A DNA stretch of 11,353 bases. It comes from Spirochaetaceae bacterium (GTDB taxonomy: Bacteria > Spirochaetota > Spirochaetia > Treponematales > Breznakiellaceae). Shown one piece after another: positions 1 through 5,817 of this stretch. The notes under the pieces were generated by a model that searched no databases, was not told the DNA's origin, and saw nothing but the letters and a program-made list of their open reading frames with translations. Position numbers and translations under genes: made by a program. Numbering within the stretch: the stretch's first letter is position 1; the number at the start of each line of letters is the position of its first letter. The stretch is taken from NCBI GenBank assembly GCA_031257075.1, contig JAIRPM010000135.1, forward strand, positions 1 to 11,353, in the 5' to 3' direction.

Positions 1-501
1 GCGGGCTGCGCCTTTGTTTTTTGCCGCAAAGAGGCGCTTGAAAAAACCCATCTCTACCCGATGCGCGGCTACTACCTCAATCTCTACGACCAGTACGCGC
101 ACTTTGCCAAAACCGGGCAAACGCGCTTTACGCCGCCAGTGCAGACGCTCTACGCGCTCCGCCAGGCTATCATTGAAACACAAATCGAAACGATTGCCGG
201 CCGCTATGCGCGGTATTCATCCTGCTGGAATATCCTTGTGGACGCGGTAAAACATCTTGGACTGAAAATGCTTGTGCCCGAAGAAGCGCAGTCAAAATTG
301 ATAACGGCGATAATCGAGCCGTCAAGCCCCGCTTACAGTTTTGACGCGCTGCACGATTTTTCCCGAACTAATGGCTTTACGATATACCCCGGCAAACTTT
401 CCGGCGCAAACACATTTCGCATCGCAAACATAGGCGATGTTCAGCCGGAAGAAATGCGCCGCTGGACGGGGTTGCTTGCGGAGTATATGAAAGGGATTTG
501 A
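1..501 (+). CDS. phnW: 2-aminoethylphosphonate--pyruvate transaminase, C-terminal part (5' truncated by window)
   Basis: Reading from base 1 gives 166 residues ending at TGA 499-501; the frame is open at the left edge, so the N-terminal half, including the PLP lysine region, lies outside the window. The family is a PLP-dependent class V aminotransferase that interconverts 2-aminoethylphosphonate plus pyruvate with phosphonoacetaldehyde plus alanine in the cytoplasm. Support comes from the small-domain pattern: AGCAFVFCRKEAL, then RFTPPVQTLYALRQAI, then GFTIYPGKLSGANTFRIANIGD near the C-terminus, where the arginine of FRI is the expected carboxylate/phosphonate contact. Full-length members are about 360 residues, so a little under half is visible. 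Whether it serves phosphonate breakdown or synthesis depends on the unseen upstream genes (phnX versus pepM/ppd). The ATG at 61 is internal, not the start. A related class V aminotransferase is the main alternative. Confidence 0.87.
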   Translation, partial: AGCAFVFCRKEALEKTHLYPMRGYYLNLYDQYAHFAKTGQTRFTPPVQTLYALRQAIIETQIETIAGRYARYSSCWNILVDAVKHLGLKMLVPEEAQSKLITAIIEPSSPAYSFDALHDFSRTNGFTIYPGKLSGANTFRIANIGDVQPEEMRRWTGLLAEYMKGI

Positions 502-503
502 CG

Positions 504-528
504 TTTTGGGGCTCAATTTTTCCCAAAA
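504..528 (+). terminator. A/T-rich hairpin just after phnW, possible terminator
   Basis: TTTTGGG at 504-510 is the exact reverse complement of CCCAAAA at 522-528, with an 11-nt loop that includes a run of T. It begins 3 nt after the phnW stop. A T-tract after the 3' arm is missing (the sequence continues ACATAAC), so this is at best a weak intrinsic terminator; it may simply stabilise the mRNA 3' end. Confidence 0.3.
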
Positions 529-546
529 ACATAACAAAGGGAACGC

Positions 547-569
547 CTAAAAACTAACCGGGTTTTTAG
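547..569 (+). terminator. Second hairpin downstream of phnW
   Basis: CTAAAAAC at 547-554 pairs perfectly with GTTTTTAG at 562-569 (8 bp) around a 7-nt loop. The stem is A/T-rich and is not followed by a T-run on the plus strand, so it is not a textbook terminator. Two hairpins in tandem downstream of one stop codon could together act as a 3'-end structure, or this could be part of a dispersed intergenic element. Confidence 0.28.
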
Positions 570-617
570 AGATGCCCTAAAATCGCCGTCAATTTCCCCC
601 TTTTCTTTTTAGACGAA

Positions 618-743
618 GGCAATTCCAGAGCAAAATCAGGCAATTTCAACGCAAACGGGGGCAATTCCAGCATGGAATTAGGCAATTTCAACACAAACGG
701 GAGCAATTTCGGCATGGAATTAGGCAAGTCCGCCGCAAACGGG
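618..743. repeat. Six-copy 21-bp tandem repeat
   Basis: Six consecutive 21-bp units start at 618, 639, 660, 681, 702 and 723. Most begin GGCAATTYC. From the second unit on they alternate between a form ending in CAAACGGG (639, 681, 723) and a form ending in GGCATGGAATTA or AGCATGGAATTA (660, 702), so the higher-order period is 42 bp. The 660 unit contains a perfect inverted repeat, AATTCC-AGCAT-GGAATT (663-679), and the 702 unit a near-perfect version. The period is a multiple of three and one plus frame stays open, reading heptapeptides such as GNFNANG and GNFNTNG, but there is no ribosome binding site and no good start codon. I treat it as intergenic satellite-like DNA. Confidence 0.8.
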
Positions 744-1027
744 GTTTGTTCTGCGCCTTATCCATATAGGGCAGGAGCGCAGCGTCCAACGGATGCCCGG
801 CTCACAGCAGCCCCCACTGCTGAATTTATGGGAAAGAACATAAGGGCGAATGCTAACATACGCACTTGATTGAAAAAAAAAGGAACTATAAACAGCCCAA
901 ACGCTGTAGGGCTTGGCGGATTCGTTGCTGTAGATTGTATGCGCTTCGTCCGCAAAGAAAGCACCTTTAGGTTTTGAGGTTTGCCGCATCGGTGTTGCCC
1001 TGAAAGAATTTATGATACAATACAGTT
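744..1027. other. Intergenic remainder upstream of the Rsm22-like gene
   Basis: I find no credible gene in this stretch. It contains small inverted repeats: CAGCAG 805-810 with CTGCTG 817-822 (loop CCCCCA), AGCCC 894-898 with GGGCT 909-913, and GCGGA 916-920 with TCCGC 949-953. A run of nine or more A residues lies around 872-881. Short open frames here on both strands lack ribosome binding sites and recognisable protein content. It may include decayed coding sequence or a dispersed repeat, which cannot be decided from one window. Confidence 0.4.
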
Positions 1028-2182
1028 ATGTTTGGTATACCGGAAGCGGAAACTAGAGCAGAGTTTAAGCGGCTGCTGCTCTGTATTGAAACAACTTTTC
1101 CGCAAAACACCCGGCATGCCGGCGCTCTTCCTGCCGATATAGCCGGTCTTTCGCGCCTGCTTACTTCGGAAAGGCCGCTGCGCGACAACGGTTATATGGG
1201 GCGCGCCCAATACCGTGCCGCCTATCTTCGTTATTTTTTACCATGGAATATATTTAAACTTTGCGCGCTGTTTTCTTCGCCGGAGATTAAACTGCCGCCG
1301 CATATAGACATTTTAACAGACCTCGGTTCCGGCCTTCTTACCGTGCCGCTTGCGTTGTGGCTTAGTTTTCCGCATCTGCGCAGCGCCCCGCTCACAGTTT
1401 ACTGTGTTGACCGGAACGCAAAAGCGCTCGAAGACGGCCAGCGCCTTTTTACCGCTTTTGCCAAAGAATGCGGCGAAGTTTGCTGGCAGATAAAACTAGT
1501 CAAGGCGGATGCTATGCATCCCGGCATACGCGGCAAGGCCGGCCTTGTTACCGCGTTTAACGTATATAACGAAATAAGCGCCGGCATAGCGCGGGGCGAT
1601 GAAGACGGCCTGCGCTTCTTCGCGCGAAAAACAGCCGCCGTGTTAAGCAGCCTCGTCCGTGAAGACGGCGTTCTTATAGCCGGCGAACCGGGCATTCCTT
1701 CTGCCGGCCAATTTCTAAGTTCCCTGCGCGGCGCTTTTTTGGAACAGGGATACCGTATTCTTCAGCCTTGCCCCCATGAAAAAGGCTGCCCTATGCCGGG
1801 CGGCAAAAAAGGCGCCAAGTGGTGCCATTTTGTTCTCGATACGGACAGCGCTCCGCAATCTTTGCATAGTTTATCTGAAAAAGCGCATTTGCCCAAAAGA
1901 AAAACGACGCTCAGTTTTTTAATGGCCGCGCCCAAAAACGCCGCGCCGTCAGTTGGCAAAAACGCTTTGCGCATCCTGTCCGCCCCGATACGCTTTGGAG
2001 GGGACAGAGCCGGCGTATATGCCTGCGGCGCAAAAGGGTTGGCGCTGCTCTACGGCAGAGACGCGCTGAAACTGCCTTTTGGGAGTTTGATTGTATGCCC
2101 CATGCCCGCAACGCCTGAGTTTGACCGCAAAACAGGCGCGCTGCTGGTGCCATTACCCCGCAAGAATCGTCCCATAACGTAG
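1028..2182 (+). CDS. Rsm22-like ribosomal small-subunit protein (methyltransferase fold, probable 4Fe-4S)
   Basis: A 384-residue protein of the Rsm22 family (mitochondrial Rsm22/METTL17 and bacterial homologues), which associates with the small ribosomal subunit and is linked to its assembly. The N-terminal signature YMGRAQYRAAYLRYFLPWN (about 57-74) is followed by a SAM-binding loop, DILTDLGSGLLTVPLALW (about 94-111), then EPGIPSAGQFL (220-230). The cysteine cluster CPHEKGCP...KWCHF supplies C248, C254 and C266, and GVYACGAKG supplies C333, matching the C-x5-C...C...C pattern known to bind a 4Fe-4S cluster in METTL17. Actual methyl transfer has not been shown for the mitochondrial proteins, so activity is left open. 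The ATG at 1028 has no Shine-Dalgarno, but the family's N-terminal region begins shortly after it and no better start exists. It converges on the FMN reductase gene with a 16-bp gap. Confidence 0.85.
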   Translation: MFGIPEAETRAEFKRLLLCIETTFPQNTRHAGALPADIAGLSRLLTSERPLRDNGYMGRAQYRAAYLRYFLPWNIFKLCALFSSPEIKLPPHIDILTDLGSGLLTVPLALWLSFPHLRSAPLTVYCVDRNAKALEDGQRLFTAFAKECGEVCWQIKLVKADAMHPGIRGKAGLVTAFNVYNEISAGIARGDEDGLRFFARKTAAVLSSLVREDGVLIAGEPGIPSAGQFLSSLRGAFLEQGYRILQPCPHEKGCPMPGGKKGAKWCHFVLDTDSAPQSLHSLSEKAHLPKRKTTLSFLMAAPKNAAPSVGKNALRILSAPIRFGGDRAGVYACGAKGLALLYGRDALKLPFGSLIVCPMPATPEFDRKTGALLVPLPRKNRPIT

Positions 2183-2198
2183 AACATTGCGGACAAGT

Positions 2199-2783
2199 TC
2201 ATGGGGCAACGCCGTTGCCATTCGGCTCTTTCATTTTCATTATCCATGCGGCAAAACGATTTGCAAAATCGCTTAAAAATTGCCGTGTCTCGTTATTGGC
2301 AAGTTCGCCTTTTTCATTAAAGAATGATTCCACGCTGCTTAAGTACATTTCCGGCTGATTCAGTGTAAAAACATTCAAAAACCCAAGCGTTTGACGGAGA
2401 GAATGATACGCGCCAAAAGCGCCGAGTTTTCCGATTGTAACGCCGATAACCGCGCCCGGTTTGCCGCCCCACCAATTCTCTCCATAGGGGCGCGAGGCGA
2501 CATCCAGCGCGTTTTTTAGCGCCGCTGAAAGCCCGCGGTTGTATTCCGGCGTAACAAAGAGAAAGCCGTCTAAATTTTTAATCTGCCGCCTAAATTCTAC
2601 CCACGAAGCCGGCAAATTTTTTTCGTCATCAAAGTCCTGGTTGTACAGCGCAAGGCCGCCTATCTCCACAGAAATCATTTCAAAGGTATCCGGCATAGCC
2701 GCAGATACGGCACGGGCTATTTTTTTGCAAAAAGAACCTTTACGCAAACTGCCCGCAAAAACTCCAATGTTAATTTTTTTCAT
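2199..2783 (-). CDS. NADPH-dependent FMN reductase / quinone reductase family protein
   Basis: A 194-residue flavodoxin-like protein of the NADPH-dependent FMN reductase family (YieF/ChrR, azoreductase-like), expected to be a cytoplasmic FMN-bound enzyme reducing quinones or similar acceptors with NAD(P)H. The phosphate-binding loop GSLRKGS lies at residues 11-17 directly after the first beta strand; TPEYN at 78-82 is the hallmark FMN isoalloxazine-contact motif; WGGKPGAVIG begins near 105 and LGAFGAYHSLRQ follows. Length is normal for the family (about 180-200). The ATG start is well placed for the first strand (MKKINIGVFAGS), but there is no clear Shine-Dalgarno before it. It lies 80 bp downstream of the LRR lipoprotein gene on the same strand and could be read through from that operon. 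The physiological substrate cannot be inferred. Confidence 0.9.
   Translation of the reverse strand: MKKINIGVFAGSLRKGSFCKKIARAVSAAMPDTFEMISVEIGGLALYNQDFDDEKNLPASWVEFRRQIKNLDGFLFVTPEYNRGLSAALKNALDVASRPYGENWWGGKPGAVIGVTIGKLGAFGAYHSLRQTLGFLNVFTLNQPEMYLSSVESFFNEKGELANNETRQFLSDFANRFAAWIMKMKEPNGNGVAP
2205..2219. terminator. Perfect GC-rich hairpin between converging genes
   Basis: GGCAAC 2205-2210 pairs with GTTGCC 2214-2219 around loop GCC. It lies 22 bp past the Rsm22-like stop codon and inside the last codons of the converging reductase. On the plus strand it is followed only by an interrupted T-rich stretch (CTCTTTCATTTTC), so it could be a weak terminator for the Rsm22-like transcript. Confidence 0.3.
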
Positions 2784-2863
2784 ACTATGCTAAAAATAAC
2801 TAAAAAGTATTTGTGCGGGGCGGTTTTCGCCGGGGAAAATGGTGTAATTAGCGGGTGTTTGCC

Positions 2864-4093
2864 CTAATTCCGCTTCCATTCCCCATCCGCGAACGTGTAG
2901 GTGCCACCGGTCTTTTTTTTTGCGGCATAAAAGGCATGAAAGGCCGCTCCGTAAACGCCAAAATCATCAACACCAAAACGCAGGTCGCGGCCAAGCCGGA
3001 TTTCGGTAATTTCATTGCCGGCAAAAACGCTGCCGCCCAAGCGCGTAAGGCTGTAGGGCAAGGCTAACCGTGTAAGTTTGTTGTCCGCGAAAGCACGGGC
3101 GGGGAGTACATAGAGCGAACTGCGGACAAAACGCAATTCGGCAATTTCGTTGCGTTCAAACGCGCCTTGTCCCAGGGCTGTAATGTTTTCTCCCAGGGTA
3201 AGCGATGTAAGACGATTGCCCGCAAATGCGCCCATCCCGATACGCCGCACTCTCTGGTTTAAGGTCAGCGTGTTCAGGCGGTTTTCGGCAAAGGCGCGGT
3301 CAGGAATGGCGGTAAGGCCGGCGGGCAAGGTAATAGACTCAAGTTCATTGGAAAAGAAAGCCTCGCGCCCTAAAACGCGCAGCCGCGCCGGAATAACAAC
3401 CGATGTAAGGCGGTTTTTGGCAAAAGCCCTGTGCCCTATCGAAACAAGCCCTTCCGGCAGGTCGATGCGGCGCAGTTCATTGGACGCAAATGCCCCTGTG
3501 CCGATACTGCTAAGCGTGCCCGGCAAAATCAGGCTTTGGATGCGGTTGGAGGCAAAAGTCCAATTGCCTGTTTCGGTTGTACCTTCCGGCAAATTCAGCG
3601 CTTCAATCTTGTTGAAGGCAAAAGCAAAGTCCCCGATATGCGTGGGCGCGCCTTCAAAACGTACCTGCGTAAGGCTGTTGGCGGCAAATGCTTTATCGCC
3701 TATCGAAGTAAGCGTTGGAGGAAAGACCGCGCCGCTTAGTTTGTTGACGGTAAACGCCTCATTGCCTATGCTTTCCAAATTTTGCGAAAAACGGATGCTT
3801 TCAAGGGCATTATACGAAAAAGCGTTTTTGCCTATAGAAACTATGCTGTCAGGCAGGACAATAGCGCGGATGCGGTTGTAAGGGTACGCGTTGTCGGCGA
3901 TAGAACGGGCTCCGGCGGGAATAGTTAGCGAGGTAAGCGGCGCTACGCGCCAGTCACGCCCCGGTCGTTTGCCGTCAGCCGCCCGTGAAAGCGAGTCTTC
4001 AATGTTGCCCGTGCTGCCGGCACAGGCGGCCAGCACCGGTATAAACGCCGCAACAAGCCACCGGAATGACGGCTTTTCCGCATAGGTGCCCAT
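2864..4093 (-). CDS. BspA-type leucine-rich-repeat lipoprotein
   Basis: The chosen start is the ATG at 4091-4093 (409 residues), because AGGAAGG lies 7 nt before it; the TTG seven codons upstream has no comparable site. Residues 1-24 form a lipoprotein signal: basic start, hydrophobic WLVAAFIPV, then lipobox LAAC with Cys24 as the lipidation site. Residues about 55-363 consist of 14 repeats of 22 residues (one of 23) with a consensus like SLTLPxGLxSIGxxAFAxNxLT, the BspA/TpLRR (LRR_5) class, plus a partial repeat. The tail GTYTFADGEWKRN is the closing motif usual in treponemal LRR proteins. The mature protein should be a membrane-anchored solenoid, periplasmic or surface-exposed, with a binding or adhesion role that is inference only. 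It follows the solute-binding protein gene by 28 bp, so cotranscription is likely. Confidence 0.9.
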   Translation of the reverse strand: MGTYAEKPSFRWLVAAFIPVLAACAGSTGNIEDSLSRAADGKRPGRDWRVAPLTSLTIPAGARSIADNAYPYNRIRAIVLPDSIVSIGKNAFSYNALESIRFSQNLESIGNEAFTVNKLSGAVFPPTLTSIGDKAFAANSLTQVRFEGAPTHIGDFAFAFNKIEALNLPEGTTETGNWTFASNRIQSLILPGTLSSIGTGAFASNELRRIDLPEGLVSIGHRAFAKNRLTSVVIPARLRVLGREAFFSNELESITLPAGLTAIPDRAFAENRLNTLTLNQRVRRIGMGAFAGNRLTSLTLGENITALGQGAFERNEIAELRFVRSSLYVLPARAFADNKLTRLALPYSLTRLGGSVFAGNEITEIRLGRDLRFGVDDFGVYGAAFHAFYAAKKKTGGTYTFADGEWKRN

Positions 4094-4100
4094 AAAGCAG

Positions 4101-4107
4101 CCTTCCT
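4101..4107 (-). promoter_or_regulatory. Ribosome binding site deciding the LRR lipoprotein start
   Basis: Read on the minus strand this is AGGAAGG, 7 nt before the ATG at 4091-4093. It lies downstream of the alternative in-frame TTG (4112-4114), so it supports the shorter protein. Confidence 0.75.
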
Positions 4108-4121
4108 GCCGCAAACGGTGC

Positions 4122-5747
4122 TTAAGGCAGCGCCCGCACTACTCCCGGCAGAGGGCGAAAGTCCTTGAACGACAGGTATTTGAACGGGTGTATATCGAGT
4201 ACGTTGATATACCAGCCGTCTATTTCGCTTGTATCAATGATATTAAGCGCGTAACTGTAGTAAATGGGAAGAACAGTGCCGCGGTCAAGAAGGAGTTCTT
4301 CCGCCTTGGCAAGGGTTTCCCAGCGGGCAGAGCCTTCCTGCCGCATCGAGTCGTCTATCAGTTTTTCATAATCGCTGTCGTTGTGGCGGGCATCGTTCAG
4401 ATTGGAATCCTTGCGCCACATCTGCAGGAAGGTATACGGGTCGGCAAAATCGCCTATCCATGTTGACGAGGCTATGTCGTAATCGTTGCCTCGGAGGGAC
4501 GCAAAGTACTTTTCGTAAGGCAGCACCTCAATTTTTACTTTTATGCCAAGTTTGTCCTTCCATGTCGAAGCCATAAGCGCCCCGATACGCGCCGCCTCTC
4601 GTGACGGCGTTAGGCGGACAACCAAATCGGGCAGGCCTTTTCCTTTTGCATGCCCTGAATCTTTGAGCAGTTTCTTTGCCTCTTCGATATTTGTTTCATT
4701 CATACCGTCAATCGTGGGATAGCCGGGTATTGGGTAGATGAGCGTCTTTGCGGGGAGTATATATTCTTTGCGCAATTCCTCCCAAGGAAGAGAGAGGGCA
4801 AGAGCGCGGCGCAGCCGCCAATCATCCCAAGGCTTGCGGGCAGAACGGATAAAGTAATAGTGCGTGGCAAACATAGCGTTTACTTCAATACCGGAACGGT
4901 CGGTAAGCGCCTCAATGCTTACTTCGCCCGCTATCCACCGCGCCGCGCCTGAGTTCCAGAGCGCCGCCGCCTCGTCACCATCTTCGGGGTACTTTACCGT
5001 GATTTTCTTGAGGGAAACATTTGCCGCATCCCAGTAGTGTTCGTTGCGGGCAAACTCTACAGAATGGCCGCCGTCAAAGTTGTTTTTTGTAATGGAGAAC
5101 GGGCCGTTGGAAACAGGCAGTATAGATGACCAGTCGTTTATCGTTAGCATAGAGGAATGCAGCGGAGAAAATGAATGGTGGCAGAGAATGCTGGGAAAGA
5201 ATGATGCGGGCGCGACAAGTTTGACAACAAGCGTCCGCGCATCCGGCGTTTCTATGCCTATTTTGGAACGGTCGTTGTGGATGCCGAGCCTGTAGTCCCG
5301 CGCCCCTTCGATGATGTCAAAGAGAGACGAGTACGGTGAGGCATCCCCCAATTCAAGGGAAGAAAGCCATGCGGCGCGGAAATCGCCGGCTTCTACCGCA
5401 TCGCCATTACTGTAACGGGCGTTTTCGCGTATGGTAAACGTCCATTGTTTTTTGTCTTTTGACAATTTCCACGAACTTGCGGCTGCGGGCACGGGTTCCA
5501 TTGTGCGCGGATGATATGAAAAAAGCCCTTCGTAAAGAGCGGTGTATAACTGCGCTTCACCGGCAAGGTAGGATTTGCGAAAATCCAGTTCCAAATCGCC
5601 CGCGGAAAACGCCACCGTCAGTTCGTCAAGGTTCTCCGCCTTGGGCCGCGTTTCCGCATAATCCGGCTCGTTCTGCGGGGCTTCATCCGCAAATACTGCG
5701 GCAAGCGCGTAATGCGCAAGTAACAATCCCAATCCTAATTTTTTCAT
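4122..5747 (-). CDS. OppA-type peptide ABC transporter substrate-binding protein
   Basis: A 541-residue family 5 extracellular solute-binding protein (OppA/DppA type), which captures peptides or similar solutes in the periplasm for an ABC importer. A Sec signal occupies residues 1-20 (MKK, hydrophobic core, cleavage after AVFA). Family landmarks are ALYEGLF (70-76), the SNGDAVEAGDF segment (113-123), SNGPFSI and NEHYWD in the middle, and the C-terminal lobe DYDIASSTWIGDFADPYTFL. The ATG is preceded by AAGGAG at an 8-nt spacing. There is no lipobox cysteine in the signal, so unlike many OppA proteins it should be soluble rather than lipid-anchored. No permease or ATPase genes are visible, making it an orphan here; its close downstream partner is the LRR lipoprotein. 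Ligand specificity is unknown. Confidence 0.93.
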   Translation of the reverse strand: MKKLGLGLLLAHYALAAVFADEAPQNEPDYAETRPKAENLDELTVAFSAGDLELDFRKSYLAGEAQLYTALYEGLFSYHPRTMEPVPAAASSWKLSKDKKQWTFTIRENARYSNGDAVEAGDFRAAWLSSLELGDASPYSSLFDIIEGARDYRLGIHNDRSKIGIETPDARTLVVKLVAPASFFPSILCHHSFSPLHSSMLTINDWSSILPVSNGPFSITKNNFDGGHSVEFARNEHYWDAANVSLKKITVKYPEDGDEAAALWNSGAARWIAGEVSIEALTDRSGIEVNAMFATHYYFIRSARKPWDDWRLRRALALSLPWEELRKEYILPAKTLIYPIPGYPTIDGMNETNIEEAKKLLKDSGHAKGKGLPDLVVRLTPSREAARIGALMASTWKDKLGIKVKIEVLPYEKYFASLRGNDYDIASSTWIGDFADPYTFLQMWRKDSNLNDARHNDSDYEKLIDDSMRQEGSARWETLAKAEELLLDRGTVLPIYYSYALNIIDTSEIDGWYINVLDIHPFKYLSFKDFRPLPGVVRALP

Positions 5748-5782
5748 ATCTGTTTCTCCTTCCCCCTCCTCCTAATCAGGTT

Positions 5783-5805
5783 TGTTCATAATGCAGAACA
5801 TTATA
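5783..5805 (-). promoter_or_regulatory. -10 element and overlapping inverted repeats upstream of the solute-binding protein gene
   Basis: On the minus strand 5800-5805 reads TATAAT, a perfect -10 box, placing the start of transcription near 5793 and giving a leader of about 45 nt. No good -35 stands at the right spacing (TACATG-like at best), suggesting activator help or a weak promoter. Two inverted repeats overlap it: TGTTC 5783-5787 with GAACA 5796-5800, and ATAATG 5788-5793 with CATTAT 5799-5804. Both cover the -10/+1 region, where a repressor would act; no regulator family is recognised. Confidence 0.5.
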
Positions 5806-5817
5806 GGCAAACACTAA

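Noticed and set aside
618..743. CRISPR array
   Set aside because: Units are directly adjacent with no unique spacers, and no cas gene is present.
618..743. Tandem repeat as a fragment of the LRR gene
   Set aside because: Stretches such as GGCAATTTC resemble the antisense of LRR codons, but the period is 21/42 bp rather than 66 bp and the translated frames do not match the LRR consensus.
672..869. 65-codon plus-strand open frame starting inside the tandem repeat
   Set aside because: The start ATG is part of the repeat unit, there is no Shine-Dalgarno, and the sequence after the repeats shows no protein-like conservation that I recognise.
720..989. 89-codon minus-strand open frame in the phnW-Rsm22 spacer
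   Set aside because: No ribosome site, low-complexity serine/proline-rich content, overlaps the tandem repeats; more likely chance or decayed sequence.
3150..3881. 243-codon plus-strand open frame
   Set aside because: It lies wholly antisense to the LRR lipoprotein gene; its apparent repeats mirror the 66-bp LRR periodicity and it has no ribosome binding site.
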